From contig NZ_BMKX01000008.1 in NCBI RefSeq assembly GCF_014644555.1, positions 62,001-126,000 of the forward strand: DNA of 64,000 nucleotides, in the 5' to 3' direction. Made by a program: the position numbers and the translations under genes. Positions 29,201-37,434 of the stretch are shown one piece after another (positions within the stretch are counted from its first letter, which is position 1; every line of letters begins with the position of its first letter). This DNA comes from Glutamicibacter ardleyensis. Lineage in GTDB: Bacteria > Actinomycetota > Actinomycetes > Actinomycetales > Micrococcaceae. The notes beneath the pieces were generated by a model. That model saw nothing but the letters and a program-made list of their open reading frames with translations, did no database searches and was not told where the DNA came from.

Positions 29201-30213
29201 GTGCGGCCGGTAAGACTGGTGCTGCCGGTAAGGCTGGCGCGAAGGGCAAAAATGTCCAGGGCGCGAAGGGGGCGCAGGCTTCGGCAGTTGCCGGGTCTTC
29301 GGAATCTTCCGGATCTTCCGGCCAGTGGGATCAGCATGGGCTAACCGCCTGGCCGGCGCTGCACACTCAGGCGGACGTACTGCCGACAAAGGTCACCACC
29401 ACCGTGATGGGTCAGGAAATTACCGCTTATCCGGGGTTGGTGGATACCGGCAAGGATGTGAGCCTGAGCGTTTATCGCAGCTCCGCCGAACGCGACAGCG
29501 CACATCGCGGCGGAATTATCCGTTTGCTGATGCTGCGCCTGCCGGCCGCCTCAAAGTTTGTCATCGGGCATCTGAATAATGCCGAGCGGCTGGCCTTTAG
29601 CCAAAATCCGCATGGTTCGATCGATGAGCTGATCGCCGATTGCACGATGGCCGCGGTGGACAAATTGGTCCCCGAGGCACTGCCGATGGATCGTGCCGGA
29701 TTTGAGAAGTTGTTTGAAACGGTGCGCGCCGAGCAAATCGACACAGTTTTTGCGATCACCGCGGTCATTTCCAAGGTGTTTGGCTCCGCAACCCGGGTAC
29801 ACACCGCGCTGAAGTCGACCAAGTCGCTGGCGATGTTTGCCGCGGTCAGCGACATTCGCTCGCAGCTGGAACAGCTCATTTACCCAGGGTTTATCGCCGC
29901 AACCGGGGCCGGCCACCTGATGCGCTTGCCGCGCTATTTGGAAGGCATCGAATCACGTCTGGCCAAGCTCACCTCCGGGGCGGTGACCAGGGATGGCCAC
30001 GGGCTGATGGTGATCCAGAAATTAGAGGATGACTACGACGCGGCGCTGGCCAAGGTCCCCGAGGGAGCTCGCACTCCGGCGGGGCTGCGCGAGGTGAAGT
30101 GGATGCTCGAAGAGATGCGCATCTCGCTGTTTGCCCAAGAGTTGGGTACCGCGTATTCGGTCAGCGAGAAGCGCATCCGCAAGGCGATTAAGGATTCGCT
30201 GGCGGCGCTGTAG
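26209..30213 (+). CDS. hrpA: ATP-dependent RNA helicase HrpA
   Basis: A 1334-residue DEAH-box helicase, implicated in bacteria in mRNA processing and in rescuing stalled or collided ribosomes. Walker A is GETGSGKTTQ (about 34-43), the DEAH box is IIIDEAHERSL (about 127-137), and motif VI is QRSGRCGRVSEG (about 355-366). Winged-helix, ratchet and OB domains follow, then a long C-terminal region ending in DUF3418-like sequence. A low-complexity linker with GKTGAAG-type repeats lies near residues 985-1040. The ATG has no ribosome site. Confidence 0.95.
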   Translation: MAISISYPETLPVSARREDIIEMIRANQVVIIAGETGSGKTTQLPKMLLELGLAQNGMIGHTQPRRLAARTVAERIAEELGTKIGDEVGFHVRFTGEVSRQTQLKVMTDGILLAEIQRDKLLKKYSAIIIDEAHERSLNIDFLLGYLKEILPKRPDFKLIITSATIDPQRFATHFGTLLDSGEVDPAPIIEVSGRTFPVEIRYRPLEASTEELSDEDTNSLEDDRDPLDAVTDAVRELANEAPGDILIFFSGEREIRDAADALRALVVANEKLPRYQVLPLFARLSLTEQHAVFHPGAAPRIILATNVAETSLTVPGIKYVIDTGTARISRYSHRTKVQRLPIERVSQASANQRSGRCGRVSEGIAIRLYSEADFESRPEFTDPEILRTSLASVILQMISMGVVATAAEVSNFGFVQPPDARAISDGVNLLRELGALSEDKRAVVTDVGRKLALLPLDVRLGRMILESANRSVAKELMVLAAALSIQDPRERPSEDTGQREKAALLHKRFADEKSDFIGLLNLWAYLQEQQKELSSSAFRRLCKSEHINYLRVREWQDLFTQLRQLSKSLQITVAAAPIDPAANEDQVHKSLLAGLLGHIGLYDERKRDYQGARGGRFAIFPGSALFKKSPTWVMAAELVETSRLWARTAAVIDPAWVEELAPNLLKHSYSEPHWSKKMGSVMGYEKVTLFGLPIVAKRRMHYWRVDQPLARELFIRHALVEGDWRTHHKFFARNRAVLAEVEELETRMRRHDLRISDEDLFDFYDSRLGENVVSERHFDRWYKRAAAADPGLLDFDPAAVLASDADQLDETAFPRTWSHGSIALPLSYEYNPAATGPEGDGVSLQVPVVFLNQLDPARFSWLIPGLRHELITALIRSMPKAIRKNFVPAPDVAGRALTMLEADFDPDSDDLAQSLALVLRRLGGIVVDPGVFDFSTLPAHLRFGFEVVDSAGTVLGRGDDLAALQYKLAAANRAALASGVNSPSSARPAAPAAGKTGAAGKTGAAGKAGAKGKNVQGAKGAQASAVAGSSESSGSSGQWDQHGLTAWPALHTQADVLPTKVTTTVMGQEITAYPGLVDTGKDVSLSVYRSSAERDSAHRGGIIRLLMLRLPAASKFVIGHLNNAERLAFSQNPHGSIDELIADCTMAAVDKLVPEALPMDRAGFEKLFETVRAEQIDTVFAITAVISKVFGSATRVHTALKSTKSLAMFAAVSDIRSQLEQLIYPGFIAATGAGHLMRLPRYLEGIESRLAKLTSGAVTRDGHGLMVIQKLEDDYDAALAKVPEGARTPAGLREVKWMLEEMRISLFAQELGTAYSVSEKRIRKAIKDSLAAL

Positions 30214-30220
30214 GGTGCGC

Positions 30221-30649
30221 CTAGTCGGCCGGGACGAACTGCGCGTAGCCGTCTTCACGCAAGGCCGCGCGCAGTGTGGCCGCATTCTCATCCATGCGTG
30301 CCGGATCCGGGTTGACCGCCGCGTTGGACAGGTCAAAGTCGGCTAGCGAATTGGTCGGCCAGACGTGCACGTGCAGGTGTGGAACCTCAAAACCGGCGAT
30401 CATCAGCCCGGCACGCGCCGCATTAAACGCACGTTTCTGCGCGCGGCCGATCTTCACCGCCACCAGGTTCAGGTGCGTGAGCAGTGCGTCGTCCGCGTCG
30501 GTAAATTCGTCGATCTCCGCGCGCGGCACCACCAGGGTGTGGCCATCGCGCAGCGGTCCGATGGAAAGGAACGCGACGCAGGTCTGATCGGACCAGATAA
30601 AGCGTCCCGGGATGTCTCCGTTAATAATTTTGCTAAAGAGCGTGCTCAT
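30221..30649 (-). CDS. HIT family nucleotide hydrolase
   Basis: A 142-residue histidine-triad protein. The catalytic triad motif is HLHVHVWP (about 94-101), and the N-terminus has FSKIINGDIPGRFIW, typical of the HINT/Fhit-like branch acting on nucleotide phosphoramidates or dinucleoside polyphosphates. The physiological substrate is not evident. It is convergent with hrpA across only seven bases and lies 14 bases after the rhodanese gene, so it is probably in an operon with it. Confidence 0.9.
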   Translation of the reverse strand: MSTLFSKIINGDIPGRFIWSDQTCVAFLSIGPLRDGHTLVVPRAEIDEFTDADDALLTHLNLVAVKIGRAQKRAFNAARAGLMIAGFEVPHLHVHVWPTNSLADFDLSNAAVNPDPARMDENAATLRAALREDGYAQFVPAD

Positions 30650-30663
30650 AAAGGGCCTTTCGG

Positions 30664-31518
30664 TTAGTGACGGTGTTGTTCATCGCTGGTGGTGACTGGC
30701 GCCTGCGGGTAGGAACAGTATTGTGACCAGCTGCCCGGGTAGAGCGCGATCTGAAGCCCGGCCTGGGCGCCGGCGAGCACCTGGTGGCAGGCGGTCACCC
30801 CGGACCCGCAATAGGCGGCTAACCGCGCGTCATCCCCGGCTGTTTTCGCGCCCTGTTGCAGAGTTTGAAAGGCGCGGGCTAGGTCGGCGGGTGGCAAAAA
30901 TTTGGCTTGCGCGTCGAGGTTGTCGGTGGTTGGCCGATTACGCGCGCCGGGAATATGCCCGGCCACCGGGTCGATAGGTTCCTCGATTCCCAGGTAGCGG
31001 GCGGTGGCGCGCGAATCGATCAGCGTGCCGGTAAAACCCTCTAGCTGCGCAAAGTCGAGCACCGGCATGGCGCCCCAGCTGAGTTGCACGTCCCCGGGCG
31101 GGTTATTTTCCTCCCCGCTTGCCAGCTGTCCGCCTAGCTCTTTATACGCGTCCAATCCGCCGTCGAGCACCGCCACCTGGTCAAAATCCGCGTGGCGCAG
31201 TAACCACCAGGCGCGGGCTGCGGCCAGCGCGCCGGAATCATCGTAAATTACCACGGAGGAATCCTGACCGATCCCCCACCTGCGCGCGCTCGCCTCAAAT
31301 TCTGCGGGCGTTGGCAGCGGGTGGCGGCCAGAATGCGTGGTGGTGGTGGTCCCCGACAGTTCGGTGTCTAGGTCGACGAACACCGCGCCGGGAATGTGTT
31401 GCGCGGCATAGTGCGCCTTGCCGTCGGTGCGGCCCAGCACCCAGCGCACGTCAAGGAGCACTAACGTGGGCTCGGCCAGCCGTGCGGCCAGCTCGGAGGC
31501 CGAAATTAGTGGTTTCAT
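30664..31518 (-). CDS. Sulfurtransferase (thiosulfate/3-mercaptopyruvate type)
   Basis: A 284-residue protein with two rhodanese domains. The first (about 1-125) carries the conserved VLLDVRWVLG and HIPGAVFVDLD segments. The second holds the active cysteine in AAYCGSGVTACH (about 235-246). The CGSGVTA loop is characteristic of the SseA-like mercaptopyruvate sulfurtransferase group. The ATG overlaps the stop of the MBL-fold gene by four bases, suggesting co-translation. Confidence 0.9.
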   Translation of the reverse strand: MKPLISASELAARLAEPTLVLLDVRWVLGRTDGKAHYAAQHIPGAVFVDLDTELSGTTTTTHSGRHPLPTPAEFEASARRWGIGQDSSVVIYDDSGALAAARAWWLLRHADFDQVAVLDGGLDAYKELGGQLASGEENNPPGDVQLSWGAMPVLDFAQLEGFTGTLIDSRATARYLGIEEPIDPVAGHIPGARNRPTTDNLDAQAKFLPPADLARAFQTLQQGAKTAGDDARLAAYCGSGVTACHQVLAGAQAGLQIALYPGSWSQYCSYPQAPVTTSDEQHRH

Positions 31519-32198
31519 GCGTCCGTTCCGATCTGTGCAAGTTCGTAGCTGGTGCCCGGCTCTAGTCGGCGCAGCCTCGCGCCGGAGCCCTGGGCTCGGG
31601 TCGATAGTTGGGTGTCAAAGAGGTTGCGGCCACGCTCGTTGAGCAGCCCGTCGTGGATCGGCACCCATACCGGCGCACCCACCGCGGTAGCAAAATCCAT
31701 GGTCTCCGCGATTTTTGCCCACGGGGCCATCAGCGGCAGCGCCAACACCTGCGGCCGAATCCCGATGGGCACCTGATAGCTGTCACCGGGGTGGAAGAGC
31801 TCGCTCTCGCCGAGCAGGTAGCCGAGGTTCGCCACCAGCTCGATCGAACTATGAATGGTGGCGTGGGTGCCACCGAAGGCGCGCACGCGGATTCCGCCGA
31901 CCACAAAGTCGTCCCCGGCCTGTACCGTCGTAATCTGCGCCTGGTGCGGGCCGGGCAGCGCCGCACGCAGGGCCCGGGCCAACGCGTCGGGCGCATAGAC
32001 GCGCAACATCGAATTTTCGATCACCGCGCTCACAATCCGTGGCTGATCTGCGTGGTCCGCATGCTGATGGGTGAGCAGCACCGCGTTAATGCCGGTGAAG
32101 GCCCCGGCAAGCTCGGACCAAACGCCCGGATCGAGCAACAACGAACCGTCGATGGTGGCCACGTGAATGGCGGAATGCCCGCGTAATGTGATGCGCAT
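31515..32198 (-). CDS. MBL-fold metal-dependent hydrolase
   Basis: A 227-residue metallo-beta-lactamase-fold protein of the UlaG-like group. The metal motif is LLTHQHADHADQPRIV (about 40-55), with FGGTHATIHSSIE and LFHPGDSY as later metal ligands. Such enzymes hydrolyse phosphodiester or ester bonds, and the substrate here is unknown. Translational coupling to a sulfurtransferase suggests, without proving, a role in sulfur or persulfide metabolism. Confidence 0.85.
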   Translation of the reverse strand: MRITLRGHSAIHVATIDGSLLLDPGVWSELAGAFTGINAVLLTHQHADHADQPRIVSAVIENSMLRVYAPDALARALRAALPGPHQAQITTVQAGDDFVVGGIRVRAFGGTHATIHSSIELVANLGYLLGESELFHPGDSYQVPIGIRPQVLALPLMAPWAKIAETMDFATAVGAPVWVPIHDGLLNERGRNLFDTQLSTRAQGSGARLRRLEPGTSYELAQIGTDA

Positions 32199-32339
32199 AG
32201 CTTCAGCCTAGGCCGACGGCGCGCCCTCGGCCAGTCACAGACACGGATCTTGCTGGGAAGTTGGCTAAAATTGAGGTTCTAAGGGCGCGCTTGGGCGGGC
32301 CCGGACCAAAAAGTTTTCAGGAAGGAACGGTGCAGCGAG

Positions 32340-32744
32340 ATGACGCAGCCAGAAACCCGCGTGACCAAACAGAGGCTCGCGGTATCCGAGGCGTTGGGCG
32401 AGGTCGACGATTTTGCCACCGCTCAGGAACTGCACCGCTGGCTGGTGGACACGCAGAAGAAGGTCTCGCTGGCCACCGTATACCGGCTGCTGCAGTCGAT
32501 GGCCGACGATGGCCTGGTCGATGTGTTGCGCAGCGGTGACGGCGAGGCGCGTTTTCGGCGCTGTGAGACCGAGGTGCACCACCACCATCTGGTCTGCCGG
32601 GTGTGTTCGAAGACCGTTGAGGTGCTCGCCCCGGCGGTGGAACGCTGGGCGGCGCGGGTGGCCGCGGAAAATGGGTTCACCGACCCGGAGCACACCGTAG
32701 AAATTTATGGGCTCTGCGAGGACTGCCGACGCAAAGCCAGCTGA
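32340..32744 (+). CDS. zur: Fur-family zinc uptake regulator (Zur-like)
   Basis: A 134-residue winged-helix repressor. The DNA-binding domain (about 1-80) includes TKQRLAVSEAL and SLATVYRLLQSMADDGLVD. The dimerisation domain has the metal ligands HHHHLVCRVCSKTVEV (about 80-95) and a C-terminal CEDC pair, giving two CxxC structural zinc sites. Its position convergent with a zinc-type ABC permease/ATPase pair favours Zur over Fur or PerR. The ribosome site AGGAAGGAA is about eleven bases from the ATG. Confidence 0.88.
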   Translation: MTQPETRVTKQRLAVSEALGEVDDFATAQELHRWLVDTQKKVSLATVYRLLQSMADDGLVDVLRSGDGEARFRRCETEVHHHHLVCRVCSKTVEVLAPAVERWAARVAAENGFTDPEHTVEIYGLCEDCRRKAS

Positions 32745-32761
32745 GCAAAGCCGCGACTCAA

Positions 32762-32806
32762 CCGCCGGATCGTCCGGCGGATCAGTCCGCGGACCTGCCG
32801 GCGGTT
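32762..32806. terminator. Bidirectional hairpin between zur and the zinc permease
   Basis: CCGCCGGA/TCCGGCGG form a tight stem with a three-base loop. An outer AACCGCCGG/CCGGCGGTT pairing is an alternative that runs into the permease stop codon. The genes converge here, so one structure could serve both. T-runs are poor. Confidence 0.5.
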
Positions 32807-33662
32807 AAACCTGGTGTTTGCGCGGACTACGCAGCGCTTCCACGCCGCGGCAGACCAGGTAGATCACGAAGGAAATGGTGGTCACGTACGGGCTGATCGG
32901 CAGCGAACCGGCCAATGCGAGCAGGATTCCGCCGAGCACCGAAATTTCGGCAAACACGATCGCTAGGATCACCGTCAGTGCCGGGTTGGAGCTGATCCGC
33001 AGTGCCGCGGCGGCCGGGGTGATCAGCAGTGCCAACACCAATAGCGCGCCAACCACCTGGATGGCGACGGCCACCGCCAACGCCAAAATCACCATAAAGA
33101 TGATCGATAGTCCGCCGGTGCGGACGCCTCGGGCGTTGGCCAATACCGGGTCCACCGAGGCGAAGGTCAGTGGGCGCCAGATAAGGATCAGCGCCAGCAC
33201 CACCACCGCGCACAACGCCAGCATGCCTCCTAGCTGCACGTCGTCGACCGCGACAATCTGCCCGGTGAGCAGGCCAAACTTATTTGCACTGCGCCCTTCA
33301 TAGAGCGAGAGGAATAGGATGCCCAGGCCCAGGCCGAAGGGCATCAGCACCCCGGTGATCGAGTTGCGATCCTTAGCCCGGGTTCCTAAGACGCCGAGCA
33401 CCAGTGCGGCGATCAGCGAGCCGGCCACCGACCCGGTCACCACATCGACCCCGATGAGCAGCGCAAAGGCGGCCCCGGCGAAGGAAAGTTCGGCGATCCC
33501 GTGGACCGCGAAGGCCATATCGCGCATCATGATGAAGATGCCGATCAGCCCGCCGACGATGCCCAGGGCGGCGCCGGCGATCAGCGAGTTGGACACCAGC
33601 GGCAGCAGTAGCCCGTAGTCGTCAAAGTTCAACGTGCGGTCGATAAAATCTGCGAAGTTCAT
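32805..33662 (-). CDS. znuB: Zinc/manganese ABC transporter permease (ZnuB-like)
   Basis: A 285-residue ABC-3 family permease with about eight membrane helices (NSLIAGAALGIVGGLIGIF; GIAELSFAGAAFALLIGVD with the family G-x-x-E-L-S/A-F region). It moves divalent metal delivered by a binding protein. Adjacent zur favours zinc, but manganese cannot be excluded. It starts six bases after the ATPase gene. No binding-protein gene is present next to it. Confidence 0.88.
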   Translation of the reverse strand: MNFADFIDRTLNFDDYGLLLPLVSNSLIAGAALGIVGGLIGIFIMMRDMAFAVHGIAELSFAGAAFALLIGVDVVTGSVAGSLIAALVLGVLGTRAKDRNSITGVLMPFGLGLGILFLSLYEGRSANKFGLLTGQIVAVDDVQLGGMLALCAVVVLALILIWRPLTFASVDPVLANARGVRTGGLSIIFMVILALAVAVAIQVVGALLVLALLITPAAAALRISSNPALTVILAIVFAEISVLGGILLALAGSLPISPYVTTISFVIYLVCRGVEALRSPRKHQV

Positions 33663-33668
33663 CGTCGT

Positions 33669-34502
33669 TTACTTCCCGCTCTCTCGCGTGGCATCTTCGG
33701 CGTGCTCATGCCCGTCGGGCGGTAATTGGCGTTGCCCATCGCCGCTGACCACCACGATCCGTCCGTTGACGCGCAGAACTTCCACCGGGGCACCATAAAG
33801 CCTGCTCAACACCGAGGACTGCATCACCTCGTCCACGCTGCCGAGGTGGAACTTGCCCTCGGCCAGATAGAGCACCCGGTCCACATAGGGCAAGATCGGG
33901 TTGATCTCGTGGGTGACGAAGATGACCGCGGCGCCGTGCTGCGCGGCCTGGCGGTGAATGACCTGGCTGATCGCCTGCTGATGGTGCAGGTCAAGGGAGA
34001 GCAATGGTTCATCGCACAGCAGCACCCGAGGATCCCCGGCCAACGCTTGGGCGGCGCGTAAACGTTGCTGTTCGCCGCCGGAGAGGTCACTCACCGGGCG
34101 GTCCGCGTACGCGCTGGCGCCGACCAATTCAAGTAGCTGATCGACCTTGGTGTGCACCGCCTTGCGGGCGATGCGGATACCGGGCCGGTTGCCGTCCACC
34201 CCGAGTGCCACCAGATCCCGCGCGCGTAAGGGAACGTTGTCACCAAAAGGGCGTTGTTGCGGGATCAGGCCGACCAGGTTCGAGCCGCGGCGAACCGGGG
34301 CCCCGGCGATGGACACGGTCCCGGAATTCAGCGCGGTGGTGCCCAGCATGGTGTTGATAAAACTGGTTTTGCCCGAACCGTTGGGCCCGAGCACCGCCAA
34401 AAATTCCCCGGGCCGCACCTGCAGGTTCAGCTCTTGCCACAGCACCCGCGAGCCGAAGGCCAGGGTAGCTGCGTCGAAGGTGACGATCGGGGATGTACTC
34501 AT
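33669..34502 (-). CDS. znuC: Zinc/manganese ABC transporter ATPase (ZnuC-like)
   Basis: A 277-residue ATPase from the ATG at 34502 (MSTSPIVTFDAATLAF). The longer frame reads through the terminator of the upstream gene and is rejected. Walker A is GPNGSGKTSFINTML, the signature [16 protein letters not shown], Walker B VLLCDEPLLSLD, and the H-loop VTHEINP. The C-terminus has a His-containing acidic tail (DGHEHAEDATRES) that may bind metal. Promoter space upstream is only about 40 bases. Confidence 0.88.
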   Translation of the reverse strand: MSTSPIVTFDAATLAFGSRVLWQELNLQVRPGEFLAVLGPNGSGKTSFINTMLGTTALNSGTVSIAGAPVRRGSNLVGLIPQQRPFGDNVPLRARDLVALGVDGNRPGIRIARKAVHTKVDQLLELVGASAYADRPVSDLSGGEQQRLRAAQALAGDPRVLLCDEPLLSLDLHHQQAISQVIHRQAAQHGAAVIFVTHEINPILPYVDRVLYLAEGKFHLGSVDEVMQSSVLSRLYGAPVEVLRVNGRIVVVSGDGQRQLPPDGHEHAEDATRESGK

Positions 34503-34532
34503 GAACCGGCTTCCACATGTAAAGAAAAACTT

Positions 34533-34570
34533 AAAGAAAAACTGCGGCATCGTGGGCACGATGCCGCAGT
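34533..34570 (-). terminator. Intrinsic terminator of the CNNM/CBS gene pair
   Basis: A perfect 13-base stem (ACTGCGGCATCGT with ACGATGCCGCAGT), four-base loop, and on the minus strand TTTTCTTT immediately after. It ends the two-gene unit upstream and separates it from znuC. Confidence 0.88.
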
Positions 34571-34618
34571 TAACTCTACCAGTTGAGACTGGTTCGCAAT
34601 ACGCGTTTGTTTGTGAGG

Positions 34619-35689
34619 CTAGTTGCCCTGTTGGGAGCTCGGCGGGGCGTGACGCTTCTGCGTCGAATCGCTAATCTCGCCCACCAACACCTCGATAATG
34701 TCCTCCAAGAACAGCACACCGATGGTGGCACCGGCCTCGTTGACCACTGCCGAGAGGTGATTGCCCTCCTGACGCATGCTCTCCAGCGCCTCCTCGATTT
34801 CGGTATCCTGCTTCACCACACCCAGTGGGTGCAGCGGCAGATCCCGCAGCGGCGCGGTGGAGTGTGCATCGTCGATCAGCATCACGTCCTTCACATGCCA
34901 GTAGCCCACCGGCACGTCCTCGCGGGTGATCAGCATGCGCGAATAACCGGTCTTGCCGACCTTCTTTTCAAATTCGCGCGCCGTGGTCTGCCCCCACTCT
35001 AGGGTGAAAAGCTTGTCAACTTTCACCATGCAGGAGGCCGCCGAGACGGTGGAGAACTCCAGCGCCTTGGTCAGCCGCAGTGCGTGCTTGTTTTCTAGCG
35101 TGCCCTCCTGCGAGGAGGTATCGATAATCGAACGCACCTCGGCGGCGGTATAGGAGCTAGTCACCTCGTCCTGCGGTTCCACACCGAAGAGCTTCAGGAA
35201 CATGTTCGCCGCGCCGTTAAGCATCGAGATGATCGGCTTGAGCACCTTGGAGACGCCCACCAGCGGCATCGCCAACAGCATCACCGCCTTGTCCGCGACG
35301 GACACCGAAATGTTCTTCGGCACCATCTCGCCGAAGGTCACGTGCAAGAAGGTCACCAGGACCAGCGCGATCAGGAAGGCGGCGGTGTCCGCAACCTCGA
35401 CCGGCATCCCCAGTGCCATCATCGGCACGCCGAGCAGGTGGTGCAGCGCAGGTTCGGAAATGTTCAGGATCAGCAACGAGCAGACGGTGATGCCCAATTG
35501 GCAGACCGCGAGCATGATCGAGACGTGCTCCATGGCGAACAGCGCAACCTTCGCGCGTTTATTTCCCTCATCGGCCAGCGGTTCAATCTGTGAGCGGCGC
35601 GCCGACATCACGGCAAATTCGCCGGCCACGAAAAACGCGTTGATCGCCAGCAGAATGAAGAGCCAGGCGATTCCCATTAGGTCACTCAT
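34619..35689 (-). CDS. CNNM/CorC-like CBS-domain membrane protein (smaller paralogue)
   Basis: A 356-residue hemolysin-family protein. An N-terminal DUF21 (CNNM) membrane domain (about 1-190, with FVAGEFAVMSARRSQIEPLA and VTFGEMVPKNISV) precedes two CBS motifs (about 205-345). These proteins are linked to magnesium or cobalt efflux. Compared with its neighbour it lacks the C-terminal CorC_HlyC transporter-associated domain, so the pair may form a heteromer. It overlaps the upstream gene by eight bases. Confidence 0.88.
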   Translation of the reverse strand: MSDLMGIAWLFILLAINAFFVAGEFAVMSARRSQIEPLADEGNKRAKVALFAMEHVSIMLAVCQLGITVCSLLILNISEPALHHLLGVPMMALGMPVEVADTAAFLIALVLVTFLHVTFGEMVPKNISVSVADKAVMLLAMPLVGVSKVLKPIISMLNGAANMFLKLFGVEPQDEVTSSYTAAEVRSIIDTSSQEGTLENKHALRLTKALEFSTVSAASCMVKVDKLFTLEWGQTTAREFEKKVGKTGYSRMLITREDVPVGYWHVKDVMLIDDAHSTAPLRDLPLHPLGVVKQDTEIEEALESMRQEGNHLSAVVNEAGATIGVLFLEDIIEVLVGEISDSTQKRHAPPSSQQGN

Positions 35690-37004
35690 GGGTGTCCTCC
35701 GCTACGGCCGGGGCAGGTTCAAAACGTACCTGCGCGATTCTTCGGCCATCAAGTTCGGTCACCGTGAAGGTGCCGGCCTCGGTGTGCACCGTGTCGTTCA
35801 ATTCGGCCAGGCGTCCAAGCTGCGAAAGCATAAAGCCGCCGATGGTGTCGTAGGCCGAGTCATCGGGGATCACATCCGTGTCGAAGTGCTCGTTGATGTG
35901 GTCCGGGCGGTTCATCCCGGGGAACAGCCATTGGCCATCGGGCTGGGTGACCGCTTCTTCCTCGTCCTCGTCATGCTCATCGGAGACTTCCCCGACGATC
36001 TCTTCGACCAGGTCTTCCAGGGTCACCAGTCCGGCGGTGCCACCGTATTCATCCATCACGATCGCTACCTGGAATTCCGCGGCGCGAAGTTGTTCGAGCA
36101 ATACATCGAGGTGAATGGTTTCCGGTACGTAGAGCGCGTCGCGCGCAAATTCGCCGACCTGCAGCGCCGCACGACGTTCGCGTGGCACCGAAACGACGGC
36201 TTTGACGTGGCAGATGCCCTGAATTTCGTCGCTGGAGCCCTCGGTGACCGGGAACCTGGAGAACCCGGTATCCGCGCTCATTGCGATCAGTTCGGACAGG
36301 TCCGCCTCGGATTCAATGGTGGCCATCGAGGTGCGCGGGGTCATCACATCGGCCGCGGTGCGTTCGGAAAATTCAATGGTTGATTCCACAAATCGCGCGG
36401 TCTGAATGTCGAGGGTGCCAAGTTCCGCGGAACGGCGAACCAGCGAGGCAAGTTCTTGGGCACTGCGGGCGGCGGAAATTTCTTCCTTCGCTTCGAGGCC
36501 GAAGAACCTGCGCAGGATCATGTTCGAAAAACCGTTGAGCAGCACGATCGCGGGCTTAAAGATGGCGGTGAATACCAGTTGTGGGCGGGCCAGCACCTTG
36601 CCCACGGCCATCGCCTTGGCGATCGCCAGGTTCTTGGGTACCAGCTCGCCGATCAGCATCGACAGCAGCGTGGCCACCACCATGGAGATGACTACGGCGA
36701 CCGCGGTGGCGCTGCCGCCGCCAATGCCGAAGTTTTCAAGCACCGGGGCGAGCAGCTTACTCATCGCCGGTTCAAGTACATAACCGGTGAGCAGCGTGGT
36801 CAGCGTGATACCTAGCTGACAGCTGGATAGTTGTGTGGACAGCGAGGTCAGGCACTGCAGTAGTGGTTTTGCGCCTGCTTCGCCGCGATCGATGGCCTGC
36901 TGGACCGTGCTCTTATCGAGGGCGACGAGCGAAAACTCGACCGCCACAAAAAAGCCGGTGCCAAGAATAAGCAGTACACCGAAAAGTATGAAGATCCATT
37001 CCAT
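35682..37004 (-). CDS. CNNM/CorC-like CBS-domain membrane protein (full-length paralogue)
   Basis: A 440-residue protein with a DUF21 membrane domain (about 1-200, FVAVEFSLVALDKSTVQQAI and LIGELVPKNLAIAKAMAV) and a CBS pair (about 215-335, TPRTSMATIESEADLSELI). The CorC_HlyC domain (about 350-430) ends with VTELDGRRIAQVRFEP. It probably exports divalent cations such as Mg2+. Two adjacent paralogues in one operon are a usual actinobacterial arrangement. Confidence 0.9.
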   Translation of the reverse strand: MEWIFILFGVLLILGTGFFVAVEFSLVALDKSTVQQAIDRGEAGAKPLLQCLTSLSTQLSSCQLGITLTTLLTGYVLEPAMSKLLAPVLENFGIGGGSATAVAVVISMVVATLLSMLIGELVPKNLAIAKAMAVGKVLARPQLVFTAIFKPAIVLLNGFSNMILRRFFGLEAKEEISAARSAQELASLVRRSAELGTLDIQTARFVESTIEFSERTAADVMTPRTSMATIESEADLSELIAMSADTGFSRFPVTEGSSDEIQGICHVKAVVSVPRERRAALQVGEFARDALYVPETIHLDVLLEQLRAAEFQVAIVMDEYGGTAGLVTLEDLVEEIVGEVSDEHDEDEEEAVTQPDGQWLFPGMNRPDHINEHFDTDVIPDDSAYDTIGGFMLSQLGRLAELNDTVHTEAGTFTVTELDGRRIAQVRFEPAPAVAEDTHE

Positions 37005-37434
37005 GGGCGGTTAGCCACGCCCCTGGAATCGTTGGGTCAGAAGGCCTCTAGTTTGCTCTAAGCGGCAACTAGAAGGCTCCAATCGGGAGGCAGAATCTGC
37101 CAGGCGTTCGGTGTGATGGCCGGTGCTGCGCCCGCGGGCGACGGACCGGCTTGGAGAATGAGATTCCATAGTGCGATTTAGTCTAACGAAAGATCGCCGA
37201 TCGCGCACAATATTCTCCGACGCGCGATATACGGTAGTTAGCTCAGGGTAAATGGTAGGTGTTTAGCGACACTTTCGTGATATTCCCGACGACTCGTGGC
37301 AAAACCTTGCAACATGTCACTAGACTGGAGCGCAGGTCTAGAAATCTTGTGAGTATCGGTGGCCATTTTCACGTCCTCGGGCTACCACCGGCTCAAGCTA
37401 GAACAACGTAGAAATCAGGGAAGAGGCGTTGCAC
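37005..37434. other. Divergent regulatory region between the CNNM pair and kgd
   Basis: 430 bases with no convincing gene. On the minus strand TAGACT at 37180-37185 is a possible -10 for the CNNM operon. On the plus strand TAGACT at 37321-37326 is a possible -10 for kgd, leaving a leader of about 100 bases. Neither has a good -35 hexamer at 17 bases. Confidence 0.4.
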
